From: Lampris incognitus | Taxonomy: Eukaryota; Chordata; Actinopteri; Lampriformes; Lampridae | Direction: 5' to 3' | DNA length: 64,000 bases | Assembly (NCBI RefSeq): GCF_029633865.1 | Contig: NC_079223.1 | Location: forward strand, 33,134,423-33,198,422 | In this document: in pieces, positions 11,495-22,340 of the stretch | Layout: every line of letters starts with the position of its first letter | How positions within the stretch are numbered: the first letter of the stretch is position 1 | Position numbers and translations under genes: made by a program | Notes under the pieces: model-generated | What the model was told of the DNA's origin: nothing | The model's database searches: none | The model's input: only the letters and a program-made list of their open reading frames with translations

Positions 11495-13073
11495 TACCGT
11501 TCAAAAGTTTGGGATCACCCAAACAATTTTGTGTTTTCCATGAAAAGTCACACTTATTCACCACCATATGTTGTGAAATGAATAGAAAATAGAGTCAAGA
11601 CATTGACAAGGTTAGAAATAATGATTTGTATTTGAAATAAGATTTTTTTTACATCAAACTTTGCTTTCGTCAAAGAATCCTCCATTTGCAGCAATTACAG
11701 CATTGCAGACCTTTGGCATTCTAGCTGTTAATTTGTTGAGGTAATCTGGAGAAATTGCACCCCACGCTTCCAGAAGCAGCTCCCACAAGTTGGATTGGTT
11801 GGATGGGCACTTCTTGCGTACCATACGGTCAAGCTGCTCCCACAACAGCTCAATGGGGTTCAGATCTGGTGACTGCGCTGGCCACTCCATTACCGATAGA
11901 ATACCAGCTGCCTGCTTCTGCTCTAAATAGTTCTTGCACAATTTGGAGGTGTGTTTAGGGTCATTGTCCTGTTGTAGGATGAAATTGGCTCCAATCAAGC
12001 GCTGTCCACTGGGTATGGCATGGCGTTGCAAAATGGAGTGATAGCCTTCCTTATACAGAATCCCTTTTACCCTGTACAAATCTCCCACCTTACCAGCACC
12101 AAAGCAACCCCAGACCATCACATTACCTCCACCATGCTTAACAGATGGCGTCAGGCATTCTTCCAGCATCTTTTCATTTGTTCTGCGTCTCACAAACGTT
12201 CTTCTTTGTGATCCAAACACCTCAAACTTGGATTCATCCGTCCACAACACTTTTTTCCAGTCTTCCTCTGTCCAATGTCTGTGTTCTTTTGCCCATCTTA
12301 ATCTTTTTCTTTTATTGGTCAGTCTCAGATATGGCTTTTTCTTTGCCACTCTGCCCTGAAGCCCAGAATCCCGCAGCCGCCTCTTCACTGTAGATGTTGA
12401 CACTGGTGTTTTGCGGGTACTATTTAATGAAGATGCCAGTTGGGGACCTGTGAGGCGTCTGTTTCTCAAACTAGAGACTCTAATGTACTTATCTTCTTGC
12501 TCAGTTGTGCAACGCGGCCTCCCACTTCTTTTTCTACTCTGGTTAGAGCCTGTTTGTGCTGTCCTCTGAAGGGAGTAGTACACACCGGTGTAGGAAATCT
12601 TCAATTTCTTAGCAATTTCTCGCATGGAATAGCCTTCATTTCTAAGAACAAGAATAGACTGTCGAGTTTCAGATGAAAGTTCTCTTTTTCTGGCCATTTT
12701 GAGCGTTTAATTGACCCCACAAATGTGATGCTCCAGAAACTCAATCTGCTCAAAGAAGTGCCCATCCAACCAATCCAACTTGTGGGAGCTGCTTCTGGAA
12801 GCGTGGGGTGCAATTTCTCCAGATTACCTCAACAAATTAACAGCTAGAATGCCAAAGGTCTGCAATGCTGTAATTGCTGCAAATGGAGGATTCTTTGACG
12901 AAAGCAAAGTTTGATGTAAAAAAAATCTTATTTCAAATACAAATCATTATTTCTAACCTTGTCAATGTCTTGACTCTATTTTCTATTCATTTCACAACAT
13001 ATGGTGGTGAATAAGTGTGACTTTTCATGGAAAACACAAAATTGTTTGGGTGATCCCAAACTTTTGAACGGTA

Positions 13074-13076
<3 letters not shown>
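11492..13076 (-). mobile_element. Intact Tc1-like transposon, DD38E type, with 324-bp terminal inverted repeats
   Basis: The ends read CACTACCGTTCAAAAGTTTG (11492) and its reverse complement (ending 13076), each next to TA. The inverted repeat is long: 11492-11815 matches 12753-13076 reversed, about 324 bp. The left arm includes the last 53 codons and stop of the transposase gene, so a silent inverted copy of the gene's 3' part lies upstream of its own start codon. A non-autonomous palindromic relative is at 19321-20517. Confidence 0.93.
11654..12697 (-). CDS. Tc1-like transposase, 347 aa, DD38E type, apparently intact
   Basis: The product would bind the element's ends and cut and paste it into TA sites. 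An N-terminal paired-like helix-turn-helix region (residues about 1-110, SETRQSILVLRNEGYSMREI) contains an AT-hook-like SGRPR near residue 60. The catalytic domain shows LWTDESKFEVFG (first Asp), [11 protein letters not shown] (second Asp) and [12 protein letters not shown] (Glu). I count 38 residues between the second Asp and the Glu, against 34 in classic Tc1 elements. That spacing defines the DD38E (Intruder) family known from fish and other animals. The frame has no stop or shift, and its length is normal for the superfamily (about 340 residues). The start is the first Met and matches the start in the derivative at 19700. Whether it is expressed is unknown. Confidence 0.92.
   Translation of the reverse strand: MARKRELSSETRQSILVLRNEGYSMREIAKKLKISYTGVYYSLQRTAQTGSNQSRKRSGRPRCTTEQEDKYIRVSSLRNRRLTGPQLASSLNSTRKTPVSTSTVKRRLRDSGLQGRVAKKKPYLRLTNKRKRLRWAKEHRHWTEEDWKKVLWTDESKFEVFGSQRRTFVRRRTNEKMLEECLTPSVKHGGGNVMVWGCFGAGKVGDLYRVKGILYKEGYHSILQRHAIPSGQRLIGANFILQQDNDPKHTSKLCKNYLEQKQAAGILSVMEWPAQSPDLNPIELLWEQLDRMVRKKCPSNQSNLWELLLEAWGAISPDYLNKLTARMPKVCNAVIAANGGFFDESKV

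Positions 13077-13136
<60 letters not shown>
13077..13136. repeat. (TA)n microsatellite, right of the Tc1 insertion
   Basis: About 30 TA units directly after the transposon's right terminal repeat. Confidence 0.92.
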
Positions 13137-13140
<4 letters not shown>

Positions 13141-13450
13141 TCTAAGAAAATTATTTGGTTCAGTAGCTTGTAAAGGTTTACGAATATATGAGGTAACTAT
13201 TAATATATGAGGTAAGTATTAGATTAAGTAAGACAGAAAGAAAACAAGTTCAATGAGTAAGTGCAATAGAAATACACGATGCTGCTTTTCCTCCTGTTTA
13301 TGAGGACCTGTCAGCCTTTAACAGTTATTGATACATAGAGAGCCTGACTCCAGACCTAAGCAGGGTCTTAAAGGCCTGGCTAGGTGGATTTAATCACTTG
13401 GGTGGTTTTTGGGAATACTATTGTCCACTGACGTATGTGCTGCAAAAGTG
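13137..13450. other. Intergenic, nothing recognised
   Basis: No supported feature. Confidence 0.4.
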
Positions 13451-13639
13451 GGTCTGTCTCTCTCTCTGTCTCGCTCTCTCTCATCTCTCTCTTTCTGTGT
13501 GTGTGTCTCTCTCTCTCTCCCTCTCTATGTCTCTGTGTCACTCTGTCTCTCTCTCTGCTCTCTTTGCTCTCTCTCGCTCTCTCCCTCTCGCTCTCACTCT
13601 CTCTGTCGGTCTCTCTCCTCTCTCACTCTCTCTTGCTCG

Positions 13640-13730
<91 letters not shown>

Positions 13731-13731
13731 C
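13451..13731. repeat. (CT)n-rich microsatellite, about 280 bp
   Basis: An imperfect CT array, nearly pure between about 13642 and 13719. Serine/leucine-rich frames across it are artefacts. Confidence 0.95.
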
Positions 13732-14086
13732 TTTCCTTTGATGGATCTCAGTGGGTCAGTGAGTACCACTGGTGGTGATATCTTAGCAATTACTGTATTC
13801 TGCAGCATCAAATCAAGGCTTGGTTACTCCAAGGATTGTTTTAACACCAAAATCCTTAAACAGTCAGAGTTTTTTGGTCCCTGTGGTTTCTTTCTAACAG
13901 GGTATTTAATAACAATGTGCGCAACAGAGGCCAAGGCTTGATTGCATAATGAGAAAAGAAAGAAAATGTTATTTAGAAACAGACTTTCTGCAGGGGAAGT
14001 GTGTAGCGCCTTTTGTAATATTGTGTTACTGTCATACTGTCAGCTCAACAATTAAAATAAATCTGGAGACAAAATATGAGACAGAC
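13732..14086. other. Intergenic, nothing recognised
   Basis: No supported feature. Confidence 0.4.
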
Positions 14087-14290
14087 AGGGCAGGTGATAT
14101 AATGGGTAGAGAGATTATCTCTCATCCAGGCAGCTAGAGTTCACGCCCCTGTCAAACCGTGCATCTATCCCATTGAAAATGTCTTCACGCAAGTCTGTAC
14201 AATCTCCAGGGCTGGTGTTTTGCAGCCGACCCTGTGCTCTGACCCCTTGGAGGAGTTGTGGAGGTGCTGTTGGTGCAGGAGCAAATATTT
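14087..14290 (+). repeat. Possible degraded tRNA-derived SINE
   Basis: GGGCAGGTGATATAATGGGT and AGAGTTCACGCCCCTGTCA resemble the A- and B-box halves of a tRNA. The rest of the copy shows no clear family signature. Confidence 0.35.
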
Positions 14291-15199
14291 TTCACTACCA
14301 ACATAACTATCATCGAAACAAAACCACCTTTAGGTGATTGACGGATCTTAACCTGATCAAGTAGCTTCCCCCCGTTTCCAAAAAAAAAAAATTTTTTTCA
14401 AGAAAGATATCAACTCATTTGAATAAATCCCAGTGTCAATTTTTAATGCAAAATTCAAAGGAGACAGTGAGCTCTGTAATCTTCAAAGCTGGCGTTCTGC
14501 AGGCGCTCGGTTTGAGGCTTTGACTTAAGGCTTGCAAAGCCTCTGCAACTTAAGCAGTCTTTAATCTTTATTGTTGTTAAAGCTGATTTATGCACCTGAC
14601 CTCACTCTGCCAGCTGCAAAGTCCCCTATGCTGAATGATGATGCTTTTCCTTTGTGGGAGCATCACCTTTTCTTTAGCTGATAAATCAAAAGAACGAATA
14701 AGTCTTATTTGACGCAGCCATGGCCTTATGAGGTAATGCGGATAGAAATCTCAGACAAGAGTGAAAAAAAAGCTGGTGTCAGATGGTCGTAGTGCTGCCC
14801 ACTTGTCCATTAAAATAAAGCTGGATGATGACTGACTTTAATGAGCGATTCCATGCTTCAGATTGATCTCTGAGAGGCTTCCAACACGGAAGGAGTTGGA
14901 TATGGCCGATTGACTTACAGTACACGCACATAAAAGCAGCCATGCTTGAAAAGTGAAGACTCGCAACGATTCCCGGGAGCGAAGAAAGTGCGGACTTGAA
15001 GGGCAACCAGAGATCTCGATCTCAAGGTCTTTGAGGCTGAATCTCCGACTAATTACTTCAGAGGTCAACAGCGAAATACTCTGTTCTGACAACAAAGTCT
15101 GGTTAGACACAACATTCACATACTCACAGGACACTTGGACAAGATTCAGTGTGAGTGCAATGTGGTATAGATGCAGATCCACCCAAGCATCCCTAAAGA

Positions 15200-15200
<1 letters not shown>
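14291..15200. other. Intergenic, nothing recognised
   Basis: No supported gene or repeat apart from short A and T runs near 14381-14398. Confidence 0.4.
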
Positions 15201-15291
<91 letters not shown>

Positions 15292-15424
15292 CTCTCTCAC
15301 TCACTCACTTGCTCACTCATTCACCAACTCGCTCACTCACTCACTAACTCATTCACTAACTGCTCACTCACTCGCTCGCTCACTCACTCGCTCGCTCACT
15401 CACTCACTCACACACTCACACACA
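15201..15424. repeat. (TC)n followed by (CTCA)n microsatellite
   Basis: About 95 bp of TC units, then about 125 bp of imperfect ACTC/GCTC units ending in a CA stretch. Open frames through it are artefacts. Confidence 0.93.
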
Positions 15425-18249
15425 GTCTATATCTGTGTGATATCAGTGTAAGAGATGGCTACTCCGCTTCTGCATATTGCATTAGTGAGCAGTTGTCTCT
15501 GGTGGCCTGTCCAGTTATTCTGGGTGAGCACCTCTGGCGCCATGTGATGTCCATGGGAAATGAAGAGACCACTGCTGCCTCCTAGGCAACTGCAGCGCAG
15601 TGCAAATCAGCAACAATGTGAGAGGGAGGTCGCGGAAAATCACGATTCTTATCTCTCCTTAACATCAATCAGTCTTCTGTATGTTATGCAAACACTGAAA
15701 TTCAATTTGTGAGAGATCAACAGCGAGGCAGCTCCTTCTTGCAAGAGGGTGGTGTGTTGAATGTGTCGTCAAGCAGGTTGGTGTGTTTGAGATAAAATTG
15801 GCCCCGGCTGTAAATTCAAGGATACATTTATCTATCACTTGTCTTTTTTATTGAGTGACTAGCAAAATAGTCAAGCTGTCTCTTGGGCAGCAGCAAGGAG
15901 GGACTCGGTAATGTTTACCCAACAAATCACAGTGAGACCATCAGACACTGGTTAAGTGGACATCCGTACATGAACCCATTCAAGTGCCATGCACCTGAGC
16001 ATGGCAGCTTGGTGAAGGGAACCGTGTTTTCTCCCCCCCCCCCCAGATTTACTCGGCAGAGAGAAATCGGTGTGTGTGTGTGTGTGTGTGTGAGTGTGAC
16101 TACATGACAGACTGGGCGTTTTCTCACATTCTGCCACCACAGGCTGCAAAGTTGACAGCTGAGACAACCATGTCTTTGCTCTCAATTGTTGTCACGCATG
16201 TCCATGGGCTAATAGCAGTGGAAGATATCTCCCTCTCTCTTATTTTGACAGTAAAAGCCTATGGAAAATCCACCGTTCCTTTCTCTTCACCCTTAACAAC
16301 TCCAGATAGGACACGAATATTAAATTGTCTTTGCATTTGTCTGATCATCTTTCTCTCTGTCATCTGTGCCATGTATCACTAATTCTTATAATTGTGCTTT
16401 GTTCAACCTTGGTTTACCCAAAAACACTCACAACCCTCCATCATCCCCGTTGTCTGGCTCCCCTGTTTCTATTTCTATCCTACTATCAAACAATAGCATA
16501 AACTAAATGTCCTCTTAAAGTATTTCCATGCACTTTTCTTCCCCTTTCACACACACTGCTACTCGGGTTGAATGTTTCCCAGAAAGGTGGAAATAGTTAA
16601 CCCTGTGTAGTTGGAGCCTTTGGTTGTAGACGTGGTGCAGGTGGTGGCCTGTTGAATGTCCAGCTGAGCCAGGAATGTGGACACCCTTTAAGCACCAGGC
16701 AACAAAGATCAGCTCTTAATGGGAAAGACGGGTGGGTTGGTGGGAGTCTTGTAGAGCTAATAGCAATAGTAAACATGTACTGGGAAATCTTCGGGGCATT
16801 GTTTTGGACAAGAAAGCGCAGGTACCGGCCACGGCGCATTGCTGTGAGCAGAGAAACACGTCGAGGTGCTTATGGGTAATTCGACTCGAGTCCTAGTCTC
16901 CATCACTCAGCAACGCGAAGAGCGACAACAAATCAATGCAAGTGAGACAAGCATGTTCAAATGGAAAGGTACCAAATACACAGTGGGTTCGCCAACGTCG
17001 GCCATTTTTGAATGCCCTCGGTAGGTTTCTTTTGTTGAGACCTCTGCATAGTTGGCTGAGGGGCTGTGAGTGCAAGTCTTTTGGGGAAGTGGGGCGTCGA
17101 ATAACAGCAAAAACAACTTGGCTTGTCTGGTTCCTGTGTTTTTCAATGCAAAAAAAAAAAACCCCACAGGAACCAGGATTGGGTGTGGGTGTTGTCTCCT
17201 TTGTTTACCAGTCACATGGTGATTTACTAGTTATATGATGCTTCGGTAGTGCCAACACATTACACATAGCACTTTTAACAGTTAGGTCTTTGACTGACAA
17301 CTGCCCATCAGTGAAAGGAGCCGAGTTTAACTCCGTCAGAGATGGAGGATCAGAGAAACAGAAGCACGCTAAGCAGCACAATCTTAGGACCCTTCCAGCC
17401 TGGGCCTCAGGGGGGGGGGGTCTACCACTGATTTATGATTGCCCCTCTAACTGCTTGCGTCTATCTTTAGCTCTGCAGATTTTTATGAGCATGTTTAAGT
17501 GAAGGCGTGCTGTGGTGGGGGTTGTCAGAGCTGGCTCCAGATGCTTGGACAGGCCTTCGCCATGACTTTACATTGTTTCCTACATTTGGATACATACCAG
17601 AGATACCTGACTTTCGTGGTGTCATCCTGAACAGTGCAAAGCCTCGCTTAGTATGTCCGGCAGAGATAGGCATGTGACCCAAAATGTCAGTGGTGCGATG
17701 GCTATTCTCTTAACGAGCCCCCCTGCTACCTCCTCCTCCCAATTAGAAAATGACTCCAAGGTATGTCAACCATGATACTAGTTTCATTTTTCATTCTGTC
17801 CACAGACTGTTCAAAATAGTGCCGTGAATTACTGACAGTTGACAATGCAACCACCAAAACAGTAAATGCCTTGGCCTCGTGCTAGAAGTATTGCCAACAC
17901 ATGTTATGGTTTAAACCCTGGGGAGATGTTTCCTCACACAAGTCTCCATTAAACACGTTGCCTGTGAACAGCCTGATAATGGCGTGTTAGTAAGGACCCC
18001 GCACTCTTCTGACATGACTTATTGCTTAGGTGTGTTCATTGTGTATTATGCAAAGGGAGCTCTTGTGAGAGAGGTCTTGTTCTCCTAACACATGTTTCCT
18101 GCTCGCAGGGAAACACAAACAGCAGCTCATCTTTTCTGACAGTTATTTTCCCTGACCGCCTCCTCGCCCTGTCTCTCCTGCAACTAGAAAAATCACGATC
18201 TGGGCGATGACCTGCTCAGATCTTATTCACACAACCTCAGACAGGGAGG

Positions 18250-18252
<3 letters not shown>
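15425..18252. other. Intergenic with small microsatellites
   Basis: Contains a C-run at 16033-16044, a short (GT)n at 16072-16092, an A-run at 17151-17161 and a G-run at 17410-17420. No gene or mobile element is recognised. Confidence 0.4.

Positions 18253-18341
<89 letters not shown>
18253..18341. repeat. (GT)n microsatellite
   Basis: About 44 uninterrupted GT units. Confidence 0.96.
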
Positions 18342-18342
<1 letters not shown>

Positions 18343-18484
18343 CAAAGAAACGAAATCCTTTTAATATCATGCAGAACTTCCATCTTCATCCACCACACTC
18401 CAATGAACTGCATTTAGTATGTTGTTTTAACGTGGTCGCTTCAGGAATCAGGAACACTAAATCATTTCACCTCATGTACTTGCA

Positions 18485-18560
18485 TACATGAAATGAAATA
18501 AAATATCGTTTTCCCCAGCCCACAGCAGTGTAACACAAAGATAAAAACATATATCCAAGA
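18485..18560 (-). repeat. End of a dispersed element that also occurs at 37690-38060
   Basis: CCCACAGCAGTGTAACACAA, AACATATATCCAAGAACTAC and AAGAACAC match, reversed, the sequence at about 37960-38040 (CTGCTGTGGGCAGGGAGAAA side). This is the unexpanded edge of the element that seeded the following minisatellite. Confidence 0.75.
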
Positions 18561-19318
18561 ACTACAAGAACACATATATCCAAACTATCCAAACTAATAA
18601 CACATATATCCAAACTAGAACACATATAACCAAATTAAGAACACATATATATCCAAACTAATAACACATATATCCAAACTAGAACACATATAACCAAATT
18701 AAGAACATATATATCCAAACTATCCAAACTAATAACGCATATATTCAAACTAGAACACATATAACCAAATTAAGAACACATATATCCAAACTATCCAAAC
18801 TATCCAAACTAATAACACATATATTCAAACTAGAACACATATATCCAAACTAAGAACACATATATCTAAACTATCCAAACTAATAACACATCCAAACTAA
18901 GAACACATATATAAACTAGAACACATATATCCAAACTATCCATACTAATAACACATATATCCGAACTAGAACGCATATATCCAAACTAAGAATACATATA
19001 TAAACTAGAACACATATATCCAAACTAAGAACGCATATATCCAAACTAAGAACACATATATAAACTAGAACACATATATCCAAACTAAGAACACATATAT
19101 AAACTAGAACACATATATCCAAACTATCCAAACTAAGAACACATATATCCAAATTAAGAACACATATATAAAAACTAGAACACATATATTCAAACTATCC
19201 AAACTAATATCCAAACTAGAACACATATATCCAAACTAATAACACATATCCAAACTAGAACACACATATCCAAACTAAGAACACATACTATATCCAAACT
19301 ATCCAAACTAATAACACA
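18548..19318. repeat. Minisatellite, unit about 21 bp
   Basis: Dozens of variant units of the form CCAAACTAAGAACACATATAT, with interspersed short CTATCCAAACTATCC units. It continues after the two Tc1 elements (20520-20578 and 21803-21832), so both landed inside the array. Confidence 0.93.
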
Positions 19319-19699
19319 TACACTACCGTTCAAAAGTTTGGGATCACCCAAACAATTTTGTGTTTTCCATGAAAAGTCACACTTATTCACCACCATATGT
19401 TGTGAAATGAATAGAAAATAGAGTCAAGACATTGACAAGGTTAGAAATAATGATTTGTATTTGAAATAAGATTTTTTTTACATCAAACTTTGCTTTCGTC
19501 AAAGAATCCTCCATTTGCAGCAATTACAGCATTGCAGACCTTTGGCATTCTAGCTGTTAATTTGTTGAGGTAATCTGGAGAAATTGCACCCCACGCTTCC
19601 AGAAGCAGCTCCCACAAGTTGGATTGGTTGGATGGGCACTTCTTTGAGCAGATTGAGTTTCTGGAGCATCACATTTGTGGGGTCAATTAAACGCTCAAA

Positions 19700-19987
19700 A
19701 TGGCCAGAAAAAGAGAACTTTCATCTGAAACTCGACAGTCTATTCTTGTTCTTAGAAATGAAGGCTATTCCATGCGAGAAATTGCTAAGAAATTGAAGAT
19801 TTCCTACACCGGTGTGTACTACTCCCTTCAGAGGACAGCACAAACAGGCTCTAACCAGAGTAGAAAAAGAAGTGGGAGGCCGCGTTGCACAACTGAGCAA
19901 GAAGATAAGTACATTAGAGTCTCTAGTTTGAGAAACAGACGCCTCACAGGTCCCCAACTGGCATCTTCATTAAATAGTACCTGTTAG
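19700..19987 (+). CDS. Truncated transposase: DNA-binding domain only, left arm
   Basis: This frame encodes the first 94 residues of the DD38E transposase, identical in translation to the intact copy through PQLASSLNST, then one residue and a stop at the palindrome junction. It holds the first helix-turn-helix and the SGRPR motif and much of the second, but none of the catalytic residues. If expressed it could bind transposon ends without cutting them; this is inference. Confidence 0.55.
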   Translation: MARKRELSSETRQSILVLRNEGYSMREIAKKLKISYTGVYYSLQRTAQTGSNQSRKRSGRPRCTTEQEDKYIRVSSLRNRRLTGPQLASSLNSTC

Positions 19988-20138
19988 AGCCTGTTTGTGC
20001 TGTCCTCTGAAGGGAGTAGTACACACCGGTGTAGGAAATCTTCAATTTCTTAGCAATTTCTCGCATGGAATAGCCTTCATTTCTAAGAACAAGAATAGAC
20101 TGTCGAGTTTCAGATGAAAGTTCTCTTTTTCTGGCCAT
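19944..20138 (-). CDS. Truncated transposase: first helix-turn-helix only, right arm
   Basis: On the opposite strand the same N-terminus is encoded (MARKRELSSETRQSILVLRN and on to TAQTGSN, 52 residues). It then runs across the junction into about 12 unrelated residues before a stop. It is a head-to-head partner of the frame at 19700 and overlaps it by 44 bp at the centre. Confidence 0.5.
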   Translation of the reverse strand: MARKRELSSETRQSILVLRNEGYSMREIAKKLKISYTGVYYSLQRTAQTGSNRYYLMKMPVGDL

Positions 20139-20518
20139 TTTGAGCGTTTAATTGACCCCACAAATGTGATGCTCCAGAAACTCAATCTGCTCAAAGAAGT
20201 GCCCATCCAACCAATCCAACTTGTGGGAGCTGCTTCTGGAAGCGTGGGGTGCAATTTCTCCAGATTACCTCAACAAATTAACAGCTAGAATGCCAAAGGT
20301 CTGCAATGCTGTAATTGCTGCAAATGGAGGATTCTTTGACGAAAGCAAAGTTTGATGTAAAAAAAATCTTATTTCAAATACAAATCATTATTTCTAACCT
20401 TGTCAATGTCTTGACTCTATTTTCTATTCATTTCACAACATATGGTGGTGAATAAGTGTGACTTTTCATGGAAAACACGAAATTGTTTGGGTGATCCCAA
20501 ACTTTTGAACGGTAGTGT

Positions 20519-20580
20519 ATATCCAAACTAGAACACATACATCCAAACTAAGAACATATATATCCAAACTAGAACACATA
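20519..20580. repeat. Minisatellite segment between two Tc1 elements
   Basis: Three units of the CCAAACTAGAACACATA type, continuous with the array ending at 19318. Confidence 0.85.
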
Positions 20581-21800
20581 CACTCACTGGCCACTTTATT
20601 AGGTACACCTTGCTAGTACTAGGTTGGACCCCCTTTTGCCTTCAGAACTGCCTTAATCCTTCGTGGCATAGATTCAACAAGGTACTGGAAACATTCCTCA
20701 GAGAGTTTGGTCCATATTGACATGACAGCATCACGCAGTTGCTGCAGATTTGTCGGCTGCACATCCATGATGCAAATCTCCCGGTCCACCACATCCCAAA
20801 GGTGCTCTATTGGATTGAGATCTGGTGACTGTGGAGGCCATTTGAGTACAGTGAACTCATTGTCATGTTCAAGAAACCAGTCTGAGATGATTCGAGCTTT
20901 ATGACATGGCACGTTATCCTGCTGGAAGTAGCCATCAGAAGATGGGAACACTGTGGTCATAAAGGGATGGACATGGTCCGCAACAATACTCAGGTAGGCT
21001 GTGGCGTTGACACGATGCTCAGTTGGTACTAAGGGGCCCAAAGTGTGCCAAGAAAATATCCCCCACACCATTACACCACCACCACCTGCCTGAACCGTTG
21101 ATACAAGGCAGGATGGATCCATGCTTTCATGTTGTTGACGCCAAATTCTGACCCTACCATCCGAATGTCGCAGCAGAAATCGAGACTCATCAGACCAGGC
21201 AACGTTTTTCCAATCTTCTATTGTCCAATTTTGGTGAGCCTGTGCGAATTGTAGCCTCAGTTTCCTGTTCTTAGCTGACAGGAGTGGCACCCGGTGTGGT
21301 CTTCTGCTGCTGTAGCCCATCTGCCTCAAGGTTCGACATGTTGTGCATTCAGAGATGCTCTTCTGCATACCTCGGTTGTAATGAGTGGTTATTTGAGTTA
21401 CTGTTGCCTTTCTGTCAGCTTGAACCAGTCTGGCCATTCTCCTCTGACCTCTGGCATCAACAAGGCATTTTCGCCCACAGAACTGCCGCTCACTGGATAT
21501 TTTCTCTTTTTCGGACCATTCTCTGTAAACCCTAGAGATGGTTGTGCGTGAAAATCCCAGTAGATCAGCAGTTTCTGAAATACTCAGACCAGCCCGTCTG
21601 GCACCAACAACCATGCCACGTTCAAAGTCACTTAAATCACCTTTCTTCCCCATTCTGATGCTCGGTTTGAACTGCAGCAGATCGTCTTGACCATGTCTAC
21701 ATGCCTAAATGCATTGAGTTGCTGCCATGTGATTGGCTGATTAGAAATTTACGTTAACGAGCAGTTGGACAGGTGTGCCTAATAAAGTGGCCGGTGAGTG
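20581..21800 (-). mobile_element. Intact Tc1-like transposon, DD36E type
   Basis: The left end is CACTCACTGGCCACTTTATT and the right end is its complement with one difference. TA precedes the left end; TT rather than TA follows the right end. The element sits inside the minisatellite and contains one uninterrupted transposase gene. Confidence 0.92.
20619..21653 (-). CDS. Tc1-like transposase, 344 aa, DD36E type, apparently intact
   Basis: A cut-and-paste transposase. The N-terminus ([20 protein letters not shown], then a helix-turn-helix at about residues 15-50) is followed by a second DNA-binding half and the DDE domain. This shows [10 protein letters not shown] (first Asp), [10 protein letters not shown] (second Asp) and [12 protein letters not shown] (Glu). 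I count 36 residues between the second Asp and the Glu, the spacing of the DD36E (Incomer) family. There is no stop or shift, and the length is normal. A second, decayed DD36E-spaced transposase lies at 6636-7999; its terminal repeats are different. Confidence 0.92.
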   Translation of the reverse strand: MGKKGDLSDFERGMVVGARRAGLSISETADLLGFSRTTISRVYREWSEKEKISSERQFCGRKCLVDARGQRRMARLVQADRKATVTQITTHYNRGMQKSISECTTCRTLRQMGYSSRRPHRVPLLSAKNRKLRLQFAQAHQNWTIEDWKNVAWSDESRFLLRHSDGRVRIWRQQHESMDPSCLVSTVQAGGGGVMVWGIFSWHTLGPLVPTEHRVNATAYLSIVADHVHPFMTTVFPSSDGYFQQDNVPCHKARIISDWFLEHDNEFTVLKWPPQSPDLNPIEHLWDVVDREICIMDVQPTNLQQLRDAVMSIWTKLSEECFQYLVESMPRRIKAVLKAKGGPT

Positions 21801-21802
21801 TT

Positions 21803-21832
21803 TATCCAAACTAAACACTCAGTCCAAACTAA
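21803..21832. repeat. Right edge of the minisatellite
   Basis: TCCAAACTAAACACTCAGTCCAAACTAAAC continues the array after the Tc1 element. Confidence 0.65.
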
Positions 21833-22085
21833 ACACTTCAAACCACTAGCCGGAGAGCAAAGATCCTACTATCAGTTGTCTTATTCATTATTCCCACAGC
21901 TTGCATAGCCTTTGTCTTGTCATTCAATAAATGCACAGCATTTCTCAACTGCATCAGAATTGAGAACGCGATGAGGGAACATTTTTCCTAGTTTGACAGA
22001 CATAGAGTCAGATTCGAGAGAAAATGAGACCGAGCTACAACTCTTCATACATTCCAAATGTCGTGGCATGGAGGTCATCGTCTAT
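21833..22085. other. Intergenic, nothing recognised
   Basis: No supported feature. Confidence 0.35.
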
Positions 22086-22340
22086 CTTTAGCCAGCAAAG
22101 TCAAGTCAAGTTTATTTGAATAGACCTCAAAGAGCTTTACAATCTCAAAGTAAAAACAAGTAGACGCAGTGAGTCACTATGAACTACACTCGCTATACTA
22201 GAACCTTGTTTCGGATGAGGAAACACTGCAAAACAAATCCTTTTCAGGCAAATGGGAGAAACCTAACGAAGGGCAAGGGGGGGGGGTCTCTCTTTCAGTA
22301 CAGACGGACATACAATAGGTGCCAAGTGGGCCGGGAGGGG
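22086..22340 (+). repeat. Degraded dispersed teleost repeat
   Basis: AGTCAAGTCAAGTTTATTTG followed by AGAGCTTTACAATCTCAAAG is the start of a non-coding repeat found in many fish genomes. The copy is poorly preserved and its right border is uncertain. Confidence 0.5.

Larger units (their letters stand above)
19321..20517. mobile_element. Palindromic non-autonomous Tc1 derivative of the DD38E family
   Basis: TA flanks at 19319-19320 and 20518-19. The left part, 19321-19981, is the reverse complement of 12416-13076 of the intact element; the right part, 19983-20517, equals its 12542-13076 in direct orientation. The result is an inverted duplication of the transposase-start end: two arms of about 535 bp around a 127-bp centre. 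Both arms keep full terminal repeats, and the catalytic region is gone. Apart from one base (20479) I saw no difference between the right arm and the intact copy. Mobility would require transposase from elsewhere. Confidence 0.92.

Noticed and set aside
13398..13941. Long Ser/Leu-rich open frames over the CT array
   Set aside because: CT repeats are open in all frames by composition; there is no splice context or conserved domain.
18548..19318. CRISPR-like array
   Set aside because: Units are contiguous variants with no unique spacers, in an animal genome; it is a minisatellite.
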